A DNA stretch of 64,000 nucleotides from Saccharopolyspora flava (GCF_900116135.1 NZ_FOZX01000001.1:1364001-1428000), one strand, 5' to 3'. Positions 1 to 10,584 are shown, counted from the stretch's first letter. Program-made: numbers and translations. Notes: generated by a model from the letters alone, not told the origin.

Positions 1-603
1 GGCCTCGACGTCGTTGTAGGGCAGCACGAGGGTGTCGGCGGCCTGCGCGCCGGTCACGCCCGGCGAGGTCGGCAGGCCCAGGGTCGCGACGCCGGACCCG
101 GCGGCGGCCAGCAGCGCGTCCACGTGACCGTGGTAGCAGCCGGCGAACTTGACGATCTTCTGCTTGCCGGTGAAGGCGCGGGCGAGCCGCACCGCGCTCA
201 TCGTCGCCTCGGTGCCGGAGTTGACCAGCCGGACCTGCTCGACCGGCTCGACCCGGTCGATGATCTCCTGCGCCAGGTCGATCTCACCGACGCCGGGCGT
301 GCCGAAGGACGTGCCGTGCACGGCCGTGTCGCGCACCGCGGCGACGACGTCGGGGTGGGCGTGCCCGTTGATCATCGGGCCCCAGGAGGAGACGAGGTCG
401 ACGTAGCGGTTGTCGTCGGCGTCCCAGAGGTAGGCGCCCTCGCCGCGCACCATGAACCGCGGCGTGCCACCGACGGACTGGAAGGCGCGGACCGGGGAGT
501 TGACGCCGCCGGGCGTCACCGCCTGCGCACGCTCGAACAGCTGCCGCGACTGCGGAGCCGGATCGTCGTGCCGGGTCGAAGCGGAGTTCGCAGAAGCTGT
601 CAC
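1..603 (-). CDS. hemL: Glutamate-1-semialdehyde 2,1-aminomutase, N-terminal part
   Basis: PLP enzyme that converts glutamate-1-semialdehyde to 5-aminolevulinate, the third step of the C5 heme pathway. About 200 N-terminal residues are present; the gene runs off the left edge, so the PLP lysine is not visible. Recognisable family stretches are [50 protein letters not shown] and [14 protein letters not shown]. The GTG start is chosen because GGGGAA lies just upstream and the protein begins with the usual short variable tail. It belongs functionally with hemB, hemC and hemA found further right on the same strand, although several membrane-protein genes separate it from them. Confidence 0.95.
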   Translation of the reverse strand, partial: MTASANSASTRHDDPAPQSRQLFERAQAVTPGGVNSPVRAFQSVGGTPRFMVRGEGAYLWDADDNRYVDLVSSWGPMINGHAHPDVVAAVRDTAVHGTSFGTPGVGEIDLAQEIIDRVEPVEQVRLVNSGTEATMSAVRLARAFTGKQKIVKFAGCYHGHVDALLAAAGSGVATLGLPTSPGVTGAQAADTLVLPYNDVEA

Positions 604-650
604 GTTCCCCAGTCTGACACTCCCGGGAGTGTGGCCGGGCGCACCCCGAC

Positions 651-983
651 CTAGTCGCGCCCGGCCCGGGCGGCGAGGACGACCTGGCGCACGGCGTCGA
701 TGAGCAGCAGCCCGGCGAGGGTCGCGGCGATCACCGAGCCCGACAGCCAGCTGCCGACCGAGCGGGTCACCACGTCGACGGCGCCGTGCGGCCCGGGCAG
801 GTAGATGGTCACCACGCCGCGGCCCCACGCCCACCAGGCCAGCAGCCCGAGGGCGACCGCGACGACCAGTTCGATCCCGGCCACCGCCGCCCGCCACGGC
901 TGGTTGAGCCGGCCACCGGCGCGTTCCGGTTCGGCATCGCCGTCGAGCTTCGGCCCGTCGGCGGGCCACGGTTCGGCAGTCAC
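651..983 (-). CDS. Small two-TM membrane protein, function unknown
   Basis: A 110-residue protein that I do not recognise. It has a polar, acidic/proline N-terminus (about residues 1-30), a first hydrophobic helix at about 32-52 ending in a Trp-rich WWAWGRG stretch, a short loop, and a second helix at about 80-98. The GTG start has only a weak ribosome site. It lies between the HEPN-like gene and hemL on the same strand, with 13 and 47 base gaps, so it may be cotranscribed with hemL. Nothing in the sequence suggests an enzymatic role. Confidence 0.7.
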   Translation of the reverse strand: MTAEPWPADGPKLDGDAEPERAGGRLNQPWRAAVAGIELVVAVALGLLAWWAWGRGVVTIYLPGPHGAVDVVTRSVGSWLSGSVIAATLAGLLLIDAVRQVVLAARAGRD

Positions 984-996
984 GGCGGAAAGCGTC

Positions 997-1632
997 TCAC
1001 ATCCCGCGCTCGTCCAGGACCGCGCTGATCCGGTCGGTCCGCTCCGCGTGTCGGGCCGCCTCGTGGGAGAGGTGACCGAGCAGCCGGTAGATGCGCTCGT
1101 GGTACTCGGGCAGGTCGAGGTAGAAGATCGGCTCGTGGTGCATGACCCGGTTGCGGAAGTCGAGCATGCCCATGAAGTCCTGGTGCAGCGCGGAGCGCGG
1201 GCCGCTGTAGTGCGGGAACGCCCGGTGCGCCGCGGGAACCCAGATCTGCCGGTCGTGGGTGCGGCTGAGCAGCGAGACCCAGAACCCGAAGGTCAGCTCG
1301 GCGACCACGTCGTCGGGGGTGGAATCGGCGCGGCGCTCGACCTTGCGCCTTGCCCGGCCGATCTTGAACTTCGCGTTGTCGGCCAGCTGCGCGGACTTCC
1401 ACCAGTCCGCCCGCCCGAAGCGCTCCCGGAGCCGGTGGTGCAGGGCGTTGCGCAGCGACACCTCGAGCCAGTGCAGCGGACCGTAGAAGGCCGCCGAGAC
1501 CTGCACGTTCCAGTCGTAGAGGCGGACTGCCTCGTCGACCTCACCGCCGGTCCGCTTGAGGTAGCGGTCGAAGCGGGATTCCGAGAGCAGTTCCCGCACC
1601 CACCCGGGCAGTTCGACGTCGTCGCTGCTCAC
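997..1632 (-). CDS. Abi_2-like HEPN-domain protein (putative abortive infection RNase)
   Basis: A 211-residue mainly helical protein resembling the Abi_2 (AbiD/AbiF) group of abortive-infection proteins. Visible features are an N-terminal segment with YDWNVQVSAAFYGPLHWLEVSLRNAL and, at about residues 160-172, FRNRVMHHEPIF. The latter contains an R-N-x3-H arrangement that fits the R-x4-6-H active motif of HEPN ribonucleases. Family knowledge: Abi_2 proteins belong to the HEPN superfamily and act in phage defence. Inference: this is a stand-alone RNA-targeting defence or stress protein. No antitoxin-like partner or DNA modification gene is adjacent; the neighbours are membrane proteins and hem genes. 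Confidence 0.75.
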   Translation of the reverse strand: MSSDDVELPGWVRELLSESRFDRYLKRTGGEVDEAVRLYDWNVQVSAAFYGPLHWLEVSLRNALHHRLRERFGRADWWKSAQLADNAKFKIGRARRKVERRADSTPDDVVAELTFGFWVSLLSRTHDRQIWVPAAHRAFPHYSGPRSALHQDFMGMLDFRNRVMHHEPIFYLDLPEYHERIYRLLGHLSHEAARHAERTDRISAVLDERGM

Positions 1633-1753
1633 GGAGCTTTCCTTCCGGCCGCTGCGGATCTCGTGCTAGCGTGGTGGACGTAGGCCCCGGGTTCGCCTCT
1701 GCTTCGGCACGCCGCCCGGGGCACTTTGCTGTCCTGGCCCTGTGCTGCCCGGA

Positions 1754-2197
1754 CTACAACTCGGACTTCTCGACGAGCTTGACCAGTTCCGCGACCAGCG
1801 CCTCGGAGTCCTTCGCCCAGGCCAGCACGACGGTGTCGTCGTCGAGCCGCAGCGGGATCTCGCCGGTCCCCTTCGGAGTGGTCCAGCTGCCGCCGAGCAC
1901 CCGCGCCCCCACGGGCGCGCCGACGTCGCGGACCGCCGCGATGCGCTTGACCTCGACGGTCTCCCGGCCGAGCACCAGTTCGGACGGGGTCAGGGTGACC
2001 GCGAGCAGCCGGCGCCTGCCGTAGACCCAGATCGCGGCGGCCACGGCGAGACCGAGCCCGACCAGCACCCACATCGCGATGTGCTCCGGCCCGAGCGTCA
2101 CCTGCTCGGCGACCAGCCCGAGCCCCGCGAACACCGGACCCCACAGCACCGGCCACCAGCTGCTGCCGCGTTCGGAGTACAACACCGGATCGCTCAT
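1754..2197 (-). CDS. Membrane protein with PH-like C-terminus, DUF3093-resembling
   Basis: 147 residues. The N-terminus reads YSERGSSWWPVLWGP and is followed by two hydrophobic helices (about 14-32 and 40-58), then a soluble beta-rich part containing LLAVTLTPSELVLGRETVEVKRIAAVRDVG, a pattern typical of small bacterial PH-like domains. The overall layout resembles actinobacterial DUF3093 proteins, but I am not certain of the family. The ATG start overlaps the TGA of the upstream membrane-protein gene by four bases, so the two are translationally coupled. Function is unknown. Confidence 0.7.
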   Translation of the reverse strand: MSDPVLYSERGSSWWPVLWGPVFAGLGLVAEQVTLGPEHIAMWVLVGLGLAVAAAIWVYGRRRLLAVTLTPSELVLGRETVEVKRIAAVRDVGAPVGARVLGGSWTTPKGTGEIPLRLDDDTVVLAWAKDSEALVAELVKLVEKSEL

Positions 2198-2553
2198 CGC
2201 TCTCCCGTCAGCCAGTCGGAGCTCTGCTGCGCCCACATCAATACGGTTCCGGCGACGCCGAGCGCAAGCAGCAGCATCGGGATCCCGAAGCCGGGGCTGG
2301 ACACGACCATCAGCAGCAGGTGCGCGGCCGCGACCGCGGAGAGCACCGGCCGCGCCCACCCGCGCCGGCGGAACAGCAGCGCGCCGAGCCCCAGGTAGAC
2401 GGCGGCGAGCACGACCCCCACGACGGTGTTGATCACCCGGACCCGGGTGCCGATCGCCGGGTCGAACCAGGCGGGCGCGGTCTGCAGCACCAGCAGCAGC
2501 GCGACGACCCACCACAGCACGACCGCGATGCGCAGCGGTTTCGGTGGTGCCAT
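2194..2553 (-). CDS. Four-helix membrane protein
   Basis: A 119-residue integral membrane protein with about four hydrophobic helices (roughly 8-25, 42-60, 68-85, 92-108). The third begins after FRRRGWARPVLS, which resembles the GRNWARV motif of the three larger membrane proteins that follow upstream, so it may be a shorter relative. It overlaps the next gene by ATGA and is separated from the preceding gene by only three bases, so it sits in a membrane-protein operon. No catalytic residues are apparent. Confidence 0.7.
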   Translation of the reverse strand: MAPPKPLRIAVVLWWVVALLLVLQTAPAWFDPAIGTRVRVINTVVGVVLAAVYLGLGALLFRRRGWARPVLSAVAAAHLLLMVVSSPGFGIPMLLLALGVAGTVLMWAQQSSDWLTGER

Positions 2554-2556
2554 CGG

Positions 2557-3216
2557 TCAGTACCGGGGGCGGGAGGCGTCGAAGTAGGCGTTGGACGCCG
2601 ACAGGAACACCAGCACCACGAAGGCGACCGTGCCGAGCACCCCGAGCCCGCCCTGCACGTAGCTCAGCGCGTAGTAGGAGCCGGGCAGCGCGTTGCCGTC
2701 GGCCATCCCGGCGGCCATGCCACCGGAGCCGAGGGTGCCGACGCTGGACATCGCCCAGAACCCGGCGAAGATCACGAGGGTGACGCGCGCCCAGTTGCGC
2801 CCGGCCCGCAGCTTGAAGCCGAAGGCGATCCACAGCCCGGTCAGGATCAGGTAGAAGATCGTCAGCACGATGAAGAAGACCATCATCACGCCGTTGACCG
2901 CCGACGACATCTCCGCCGCCAGCTCCTCGTCGGTCCCGCTGGTGATCGAGTCCTGCACCCAGCCCTGCAGCACCAGGTAGCTGACCACGTTGAGCACGGT
3001 CACCAGCAGCGGCAGCACCACCGCGATCCAGAACGCGGCCTCGACCGACGCCGGGCGGCGCGGCACCGCCATCTCGTGCATCGGCACCGGCGGCGCGCTA
3101 AACGGGTTGTGCGCGTAGGACTGGTACCCGCCGGGAGCCTGCTGCGGAAAACCACCGGACGGGGTCCCCGGCGGCGGGTGACCACCCTGCTGCCAAGGAT
3201 TCTGCGGATAACTCAC
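2557..3216 (-). CDS. Four-TM membrane protein with proline/glutamine-rich N-terminus
   Basis: 219 residues. A disordered, Pro/Gly/Gln-rich N-terminal tail (about 1-60) is followed by four predicted helices. Between helices two and three is [15 protein letters not shown], a motif shared with the next two genes on this strand. The GTG start was taken because it gives the usual MSYPQNPWQ type tail of actinobacterial membrane proteins. Function unknown; the shared topology and motif show that it is a paralogue of the proteins at 3340-3870 and 3914-4489. Confidence 0.75.
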   Translation of the reverse strand: MSYPQNPWQQGGHPPPGTPSGGFPQQAPGGYQSYAHNPFSAPPVPMHEMAVPRRPASVEAAFWIAVVLPLLVTVLNVVSYLVLQGWVQDSITSGTDEELAAEMSSAVNGVMMVFFIVLTIFYLILTGLWIAFGFKLRAGRNWARVTLVIFAGFWAMSSVGTLGSGGMAAGMADGNALPGSYYALSYVQGGLGVLGTVAFVVLVFLSASNAYFDASRPRY

Positions 3217-3339
3217 GCAAGAACCCTAGAAACCCCCGATACCCCTGTCCACCACTTCAGGTCAAGTCCCCCGAACCCGACACGAACCCCGTTGCGCTCA
3301 TCGCACTTTTTGCCACTTGAAGAAGGCCGTCGTTCGGGG

Positions 3340-3870
3340 TCAGGTGGGGTTTCTGGGTTGGAAGTGGGGGTTGGACGGGGTGAGGTAGGCGTAGATGATC
3401 GTGGCGGCGAGGGCTGCGAGCTGGAGGACCGCCACGAGGCCGGGCAGCACCGCGCCGGCGGCCGCGCCGAGGACCGTGGGGATCGTGAGCAGGAACCAGA
3501 GGGTTCCGACGACCGTGATCACGACCCGGGCCCAGTTGCGGCCGTTGCGCATGAAGATCAGGAACATGATCCACAGACCGGCCAGGACCAGGAAGAACAC
3601 CACCACGATCGCCATCGTCACCTGGTACAGCGCGCGGGCCTGGTCGAGGGTGAGCGTCTGCCCGCCGGTCGCACCCGCCTCGCCGAGGAGCGCCTCCAGC
3701 TCGGCGTCGGTGATCATCGAGTACGACAGCGCGAACAGCACGAACCCGATGATCGGGCAGGCGACGCCCGCCCAGAACGAGTGGTCGACGGTGCGCGGCC
3801 GCCGTGGCCCGGAACCTTCCGGGGGCGGCGGGGCTGCTCCGTACGGGTCGACAGCGTCGGGCGGCGTCAC
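3340..3870 (-). CDS. Four-TM membrane protein, paralogue of its neighbours
   Basis: 176 residues with a Pro-rich N-terminus, a first helix around residues 30-50, a soluble loop, and three further helices. The motif MRNGRNWARVVITVVG matches the same position in the flanking paralogues. It starts with GTG. A 123-base gap separates it from the gene downstream and 43 bases separate it from the one upstream. Function unknown. The cluster looks like tandem duplication of one membrane protein family inserted between hemB and hemL. Confidence 0.75.
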   Translation of the reverse strand: MTPPDAVDPYGAAPPPPEGSGPRRPRTVDHSFWAGVACPIIGFVLFALSYSMITDAELEALLGEAGATGGQTLTLDQARALYQVTMAIVVVFFLVLAGLWIMFLIFMRNGRNWARVVITVVGTLWFLLTIPTVLGAAAGAVLPGLVAVLQLAALAATIIYAYLTPSNPHFQPRNPT

Positions 3871-3913
3871 CAGGCCAGATTAGGAACGCCCCGGCGGGGT
3901 GTCCACCGGACCG

Positions 3914-4489
3914 TCACAGCACGGTGCGCGGCGGCTGCGGCCGGTAACCCCGGTTCTCCCGGATGAAGCGGTTGGACTCCGGCCGGAACATGTACACGAT
4001 CGCGGCAACCTCCACGGCCGCCACCAGCACCGCGAACACCACGTCGGTGACGCTCACGGTCATCCCGGTGAGCCGCTCGATCAGCTCGGGACCGACCAGC
4101 GACACCGTCAGCACCGTGACCACCGCGTTGAACACGCCGAACGCGCCGAACACCGTCAGCGTCACCCGGGCCCAGTTGCGGGCCTCCAGCATCCTCCTGC
4201 TCAGCAGCACGTACACCATCAGCGTCAACGCCTTGAACATGAAGGTGAACATGATGCCGCTGTTGGCGGCGGCGTCCAGGTCGGTCTGGGTCATCTCCGG
4301 CTGGAGCTGCCGCAGCTCGCCGATCAGCCGTTCCCGGTCGAGCAGCTCGACGAACGCCTGCACCGCGCCGACCAGCACCGACGCCACCCACAGCCACCGC
4401 GCGATCTGCAGCGCCCTGGGCGGCTGCGGCGGTTCCGGCGGCTTGACGGGTCGGCCGAAGGCGTCCACCTGCTGCTCCACCCCGGTCAT
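3914..4489 (-). CDS. Four-TM membrane protein coupled to hemB
   Basis: 191 residues, third member of the local paralogous family: N-terminal acidic/proline tail, helix around 30-50, a loop with [16 protein letters not shown], a helix ending before [18 protein letters not shown], then two helices and a basic C-terminal tail ([18 protein letters not shown]). The ATG start overlaps the hemB stop codon as ATGA, so its translation is coupled to porphobilinogen synthase. Whether it has anything to do with heme synthesis is unknown; the conserved position alone does not prove it. Confidence 0.8.
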   Translation of the reverse strand: MTGVEQQVDAFGRPVKPPEPPQPPRALQIARWLWVASVLVGAVQAFVELLDRERLIGELRQLQPEMTQTDLDAAANSGIMFTFMFKALTLMVYVLLSRRMLEARNWARVTLTVFGAFGVFNAVVTVLTVSLVGPELIERLTGMTVSVTDVVFAVLVAAVEVAAIVYMFRPESNRFIRENRGYRPQPPRTVL

Positions 4490-5469
4490 GCCCGCGCGTC
4501 CTGCAACCACTGGGCCGCTTCGGTCGCCCAGTAGGTGAGCACGACGTCGGCGCCCGCGCGGCGGATCGACGTCAGCGACTCCAGGACGGTGCGCTGCCGG
4601 TCCAGCCACCCGTTGGCCACGGCGGCCTCGACCATCGCGTACTCGCCGGACACCTGGTAGGCCGCGACCGGGACGTCGGCGACGCCGGCGATGTCGCGCA
4701 GCACGTCCAAGTAGGACAGCGCGGGCTTGACCATCACCATGTCGGCGCCCTCGGCCAGGTCCAGATCGGCCTCGCGCAGGGCTTCGCGGCCGTTGGCCGG
4801 GTCCTGCTGGTAGGTCTTGCGGTCGCCCTGCAGCTGCGAGTCGACGGCCTCGCGGAACGGCCCGAAGAACGCCGAGGCGTACTTCGCGGAGTAGGCCATG
4901 ATCGACACGTCGTCGTAGCCGGTGGCGTCCAGCGAATCGCGGATCACGCCGACCTGGCCGTCCATCATGCCGCTGGGCGCGACCACGTGGGCGCCGGACT
5001 GCGCCTGCACCACGCCCATCTCGCCGTAGATCTGCAGCGTGCGGTCGTTGTCGACGTTGCCGTCCTCGTCCAGCACGCCGCAGTGGCCGTGATCGGTGAA
5101 CTCGTCCAGGCACAGGTCCGCCATCAGCACGGTGCTGTCGCCGACCTCGGAGCGCAGGTCGCGCAGCGCGACGTTGAGGATCCCGTCCGGGTCGACCGCC
5201 CCCGATCCGACCGCGTCGTGCTTCTCCGGCACGCCGAAGAGCATCAGGCCGCCGACACCCGCGCTGACCGCCTCGACCGCGGCCTTCTTCAGCGAATCGC
5301 GGGTGTGCTGGACGACCCCCGGCATCGAGGAGATCGGCGACGGCTCGGTGGCGCCCTCGCGGACGAACATCGGCAGCACCAGGTGCCGCGGCTCCACGGA
5401 GGTCTCGGACACCAGACGACGCAACGCCGGATTGCGGCGGAGGCGACGGGGACGGCTCGTCGGGTACAT
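4486..5469 (-). CDS. hemB: Delta-aminolevulinic acid dehydratase (porphobilinogen synthase)
   Basis: Condenses two 5-aminolevulinate molecules to porphobilinogen in the cytoplasm. 327 residues, the usual length. The Schiff-base lysine is visible in [18 protein letters not shown] (about residue 245), and the second lysine region is [16 protein letters not shown]. The metal-site region reads [17 protein letters not shown], with Cys-Asp-Cys rather than the three cysteines of zinc-type enzymes. I chose the ATG preceded by GGGGAG (start [14 protein letters not shown]) and not an earlier in-frame codon that would add 32 unlikely residues. The stop overlaps the next membrane-protein gene. Confidence 0.97.
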   Translation of the reverse strand: MYPTSRPRRLRRNPALRRLVSETSVEPRHLVLPMFVREGATEPSPISSMPGVVQHTRDSLKKAAVEAVSAGVGGLMLFGVPEKHDAVGSGAVDPDGILNVALRDLRSEVGDSTVLMADLCLDEFTDHGHCGVLDEDGNVDNDRTLQIYGEMGVVQAQSGAHVVAPSGMMDGQVGVIRDSLDATGYDDVSIMAYSAKYASAFFGPFREAVDSQLQGDRKTYQQDPANGREALREADLDLAEGADMVMVKPALSYLDVLRDIAGVADVPVAAYQVSGEYAMVEAAVANGWLDRQRTVLESLTSIRRAGADVVLTYWATEAAQWLQDARA

Positions 5470-5600
5470 AACTGCGGCTCCCCAAGCAGACTCGGCGGGG
5501 TGACCCCACGAGCGTAGCGATCCCACCCATCCCCCCTCCGCAGGCCTCAACCCCACGTGACCCACTGCTCAGCACCACCCCGCCCCACCGCGAACCCCGC

Positions 5601-5696
5601 GACAAAACCTGCGGTATTCGTCGGGTCGAAAACTGCGGTATTTGACCCGACGAAAACTGCGGTATTTGACCGGTCGAATCCTGCGGTTTTTGACCC
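5601..5696. repeat. 24-base tandem repeat, four units
   Basis: Four head-to-tail units of exactly 24 bases with the core AACTGCGGTATTTGACC. The two middle units are nearly identical; the outer units differ at a few positions. Alternate units begin GTCGA or GACGA/GACAA, so unit boundaries carry a GGGTCGA/TCGACC type dyad. A related array lies at 18976-19046. It reads open as an octapeptide repeat on both strands, but no start or ribosome site supports translation. Confidence 0.85.
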
Positions 5697-5735
5697 GAGG
5701 ACCGGGAGCGAGGGTCGGAGCTGGGGCCGGAGACG

Positions 5736-5773
5736 CCGAAGGGCGCCTTCCCGGGTGGGAAGGCGCCCTTCGG
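5736..5773 (-). terminator. Rho-independent-like terminator of the rex-hem operon
   Basis: A perfect 17-bp stem (CCGAAGGGCGCCTTCCC and its complement) around a four-base loop, nine bases beyond the stop codon of the hemD-like gene. There is no long T run, as is common in high-GC actinobacteria. Confidence 0.8.
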
Positions 5774-5781
5774 GTGGTGCT

Positions 5782-7314
5782 TCAGCTGCGGCGGGCTCGC
5801 TTGGCCTTGCGCGGGGGCGGCAGAGCGCCCTCGGCGCGGAGGCGGGCGGCGTGGGCCGCGAGGGCGTCGACCAGCTCCTCGATCCGGGGGGCCTCGGGCT
5901 GGACGTCGACGCGCAGGCCGAACTCCTTGGCCGTCTCGGCCGTGTTCGGGCCGATGCAGGCCACCAGCGTGCGGGCGTGCGGCTTGCCCGCGATGCCGAC
6001 CAGGTTGCGCACCGTCGAGGACGAGGTGAAGCAGACCGCGTCGAAACCACCGGTCTTGATCATCTCGCGGGTCTCGGCCGGCGGCGGCGCGGCGCGGACG
6101 GTCCGGTAGGCCGTCACGTCGTCGACCTCCCAGCCGCGCTCCTGCAGACCCGCCGACAGCGTCTCGGTGGCGATGTCGGCGCGCGGCAGCAGCACCCGGT
6201 CCACCGGGTCCAGGATGTCGTCGTGCGGCGGGAACTCCTGCAGCAGGCCCTCGCTCGACTGGTCACCCGAGGGCAGCAGCTCCGGGATGATGCCGAAGGC
6301 GCGCACCTTCTCCGCGGTGGCCTCGCCGACGCAGGCGATCTTCACACCGGAGAACGCGCGGGCGTCCAGACCGAACTCGGCGAACTTCTCCCACACCGCG
6401 CGGACCGCGTTCGCCGAGGTGAACACGACCCACTGGTACCGGCCGTCGACCAGGCCCTTGACCGCGCGCTCCATCTGCGCGGGGCTGCGCGGCGGCTCCA
6501 CGGAGATCGTCGGCACCTCGTGCGAGACGGCGCCGTGCGACCACAGCCGCTCGCTCATCACGCCGGCCTGCTCCTTGGTGCGCGGCACCAGGATCTTCCA
6601 GCCGTACAGGGCGCGGGACTCCCACCAGGACAGCTTGTTCCGCTCCGAGACGACGTCGCCGATCGTCACCACCAGGTGGCCCTGCAGCTCACCGGCGTCG
6701 GCGGCCAGCGAGGCCAGCGTGGTGTCGATCGTGCGCTGCTGCACCGTGGTGCCGGACGCGGTCACCGCGACCGGGGTCGTCGCCGGACGGCCGTGCTCGA
6801 CCAGTCGCGACGCCGCCTCGGCGAGGTGGCTGCCGGTGGTGTGCAGCACCAGCGCGCCGGGAACCCCGGCCAGCGCGGGCCAGTCGGCGTCACCGCGGAC
6901 GTCGACCTCGGTGTGCACCGCGCCCAGCGCGATGCCGGCGTAGGCCGGAACCGCGCTGCCGCCGGCGACACCGGGGATCACGTCGAACGGCGCCTCGGTC
7001 TTGGCGACCTCCTGCGTCTCGCGGACCACCGCGTCGGCGGTCAGCGGGTCGCCGGCGACCAGACGGACCACGTTGCGACCGGTGTCGGCCTCGTTGGCCA
7101 GGTCCTTGGCGACGTCGGCCGGGTCGCCGACGGCGGGGCGGACCTCCGCCCCCTCGGCGGCCAGCGCGACGATGTCGGCGGGTACGTCCGGGTCGGTCAC
7201 CAGCAGCGAAGCGCGGGCGATCACATCCCGGCCCCGAACGGTGAGCAGTCCCGCGTCACCGGGACCGGAACCCACGAAAGCAATCCGTCCGGGGGTCTTA
7301 CGTGCTCGGGTCAT
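5782..7314 (-). CDS. hemD: Uroporphyrinogen-III synthase with N-terminal SUMT-like domain
   Basis: 510 residues in two domains. Residues about 10-225 resemble uroporphyrinogen-III C-methyltransferase: GSGPGDAGLLTVRG, DVIPGVAGGSAVPAYAGIAL and HTTGSHLAEAA...TPVAV are recognisable. However, the catalytic/SAM motif normally reading GDPxxFGRGGEE is GDPLTADAVVRE here, so methyltransferase activity is doubtful. Residues about 240-495 are a HemD domain (WKILVPRTKEQAGVMSERL, VVFTSANAVRAVWE, CFTSSSTVRNLVG) that cyclises hydroxymethylbilane. The start is the ATG with GGGAG about 8 bases upstream. It lies 14 bases after hemC in the rex-hemACD operon. The fused arrangement is common in actinobacteria. Confidence 0.92.
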   Translation of the reverse strand: MTRARKTPGRIAFVGSGPGDAGLLTVRGRDVIARASLLVTDPDVPADIVALAAEGAEVRPAVGDPADVAKDLANEADTGRNVVRLVAGDPLTADAVVRETQEVAKTEAPFDVIPGVAGGSAVPAYAGIALGAVHTEVDVRGDADWPALAGVPGALVLHTTGSHLAEAASRLVEHGRPATTPVAVTASGTTVQQRTIDTTLASLAADAGELQGHLVVTIGDVVSERNKLSWWESRALYGWKILVPRTKEQAGVMSERLWSHGAVSHEVPTISVEPPRSPAQMERAVKGLVDGRYQWVVFTSANAVRAVWEKFAEFGLDARAFSGVKIACVGEATAEKVRAFGIIPELLPSGDQSSEGLLQEFPPHDDILDPVDRVLLPRADIATETLSAGLQERGWEVDDVTAYRTVRAAPPPAETREMIKTGGFDAVCFTSSSTVRNLVGIAGKPHARTLVACIGPNTAETAKEFGLRVDVQPEAPRIEELVDALAAHAARLRAEGALPPPRKAKRARRS

Positions 7315-7328
7315 CAGGGCACTCCCCA

Positions 7329-8263
7329 TCAACTACTGCCGGGGCCGCTGAGCAGTGCGGCCCGGGCTTCGAGCAGCTCATCGGCCAGTTCCAGGCCGAG
7401 CTGCTCTGCGGCGGTCGTCTCACCAGTGGCGGAGGCGCGGATCAGAACGTCGTCGTCTGTCGCCACCACTCCACGCACGGACAGGCGCAGCGCCACGCGC
7501 CCGTCGTCGTCGAGGTCCTCCACCACCTCGGCCAGCGCACCGACCGGCGCGTGGCAACCGGCTTCGAGCCGGGCCAGCACAGCGCGTTCGGCGGCAACCG
7601 CGGCGCGGCTGGCCTGATCGTCCAAAACGGACTGCAGCAAGTGCTCGGTGTCCACGTCATCGACGCGGCATTCCACTGCGAGCGCGCCCTGAGCGGGCGC
7701 GGGCAGCATCTGCAGTGGATCGAGCGTTTCCGTGATCACCGAAAGCCGGCCCACCCGGGCCAGCCCGGCGCGGGCGAGGACGACGGCGTCCAGCTCGCCG
7801 TCGGTCACCTTGCGCATTCGGGTGTCCACATTGCCGCGGATGCCGCGCACCTCCAGGCCCAGGCCTGCGGCCCGGAGCTGACTGGCGCGGCGCGGCGAAC
7901 CGGTGCCCACAACGGACCCCGGGGGCAGTTCGCCGAGCGTCAGACCGTCCCGCGCCACCAGCGCGTCCCTCGGGTCCTCCCGGACCGGGACGGCGGCCAG
8001 CGACAACCGGGGGTCCGGTTCGGTCGGCAGGTCTTTGTAGGAGTGGATCGCGACGTCGACCTCGTCGGCGGCGAGCGCTTCGCGCAGCGCCGAGGTGAAC
8101 ACGCCGACGCCGATCTCGGCGATCGGGGCCATCGACTTGTCACCCGGGGTCGAGACGGTCACCAGCTGGGTCGGGTAACCGGCCGCCTCCAGCTGCTCGG
8201 CGACCCACGTGCTCTGCGCCATCGCCAGCGCACTGCCCCGGGTGCCGATGCGGAGGGTCTTGT

Positions 8264-8267
<4 letters not shown>
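7329..8267 (-). CDS. hemC: Hydroxymethylbilane synthase (porphobilinogen deaminase)
   Basis: Polymerises four porphobilinogens into hydroxymethylbilane. 312 residues, full length. Hallmarks: N-terminal [14 protein letters not shown], the arginine-rich IGTSSLRR equivalent [25 protein letters not shown], and the cofactor-binding cysteine in [15 protein letters not shown] (about residue 235), to which the dipyrromethane cofactor attaches. The ATG start overlaps the stop of hemA by four bases (ATGA), so it is translated as part of the rex-hemA-hemC-hemD operon. Confidence 0.97.
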
Positions 8268-9645
<1,378 letters not shown>

Positions 9646-9649
<4 letters not shown>

Positions 9650-10584
9650 AGCCGTTCCACCATCCTGTTCGCCGAATCGATCTCGCCCGGGAGTCCCGCA
9701 CCGCCGCCCGGCGGACCGGCCCCGTCGACCTGACCGGACTCACCCGAGGCGACCGCTTCCTGCTGCCGCCGGGCCACGTGGAACGACAGGATCTGCATCT
9801 CCACCGCCAAGTCGACCTTGCGCACCTCGACGTGCTCGGGAACCTGCAGCACGATCGGGGCAAAGTTCAGGATGCACGTGACACCGCCCGCCACCAGGCG
9901 GTCGCAGACCTCCTGCGCGCCCTGGGTGGGGGTGGCGATCACGCCGATGGTGACCTCGCGCTGGGAGCACACGTCGACGATGTCGTCGATGTGGCTGACG
10001 GGGATGCCGCCGACCGGCACGCCCACCAGGTCCTCGTCGAGGTCGAACAGCGCCGACACCGGGAAACCGCGGCCGGGGAACCCGCCGTAGTTGGCCAGCG
10101 CGTGACCGAGGTTGCCGATACCGACCACGGCGACGCTGTGCTTGCGGGTCAGGCCGAGCGTCCGCTCGATCTGACCGATCAGCACCTCGACCTCGTAGCC
10201 GACGCCGCGGGTGCCGTAGGAACCGATGTAGGAGAGGTCCTTGCGCAGCTTGGCGGAGTTCACGCCCGCCGCGGTGGCCAGCTCCTCGCTGGAGACCGTG
10301 GTGATGTCCTGCTCGGCGAGCGAGGACAGGGCGCGCAGGTAGACCGCGAGCCGGGCGACGGCCGCTTCCGGGATGGAGCGGGCGCGCTCGCGGGCGGCCG
10401 GGACCTCGATCGCCGACCCGTTCGCCTGGGCGCCGTTGGCCTGGGACCCGTTGGTCCCGCCCTCGTTCCGGTTCCCGTTGCCACCGGCGTCGGTCGCGTC
10501 GGCGTCCGGGGTCCGCGGGGACGCAGCGGTCCGGGCAGAGGTCTGCCCGTCTCCTTCTGGCACGTCCGCTCCTTGGGCCGTCAC
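9646..10584 (-). CDS. rex: Redox-sensing transcriptional repressor Rex
   Basis: NADH/NAD+-sensing repressor of respiratory and heme genes. From the GTG used here the protein has 312 residues: a low-complexity N-terminus (about 1-65, with ANGAQANGS), a winged-helix domain ([16 protein letters not shown]...[33 protein letters not shown]) and a Rossmann domain with [19 protein letters not shown]. Two GTG starts are possible: this one (AGGGAG, 7-base spacing) and one 21 bases in (AAGGAG, 5-base spacing). The order rex-hemA-hemC-hemD matches that known in Streptomyces coelicolor, where Rex controls its own operon. Confidence 0.95.

Larger units (their letters stand above)
5470..5781. other. 312-base gap between hemB and hemD-like gene
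   Basis: No gene is seen here. The gap contains the hemB leader, a four-unit 24-base tandem repeat and a strong hairpin terminator for the rex-hem operon, each listed separately. Confidence 0.7.

Noticed and set aside
5601..5696. 24-base repeats as a CRISPR array
   Set aside because: Units abut without spacers, there are no cas genes, and a second array has an inverted unit.
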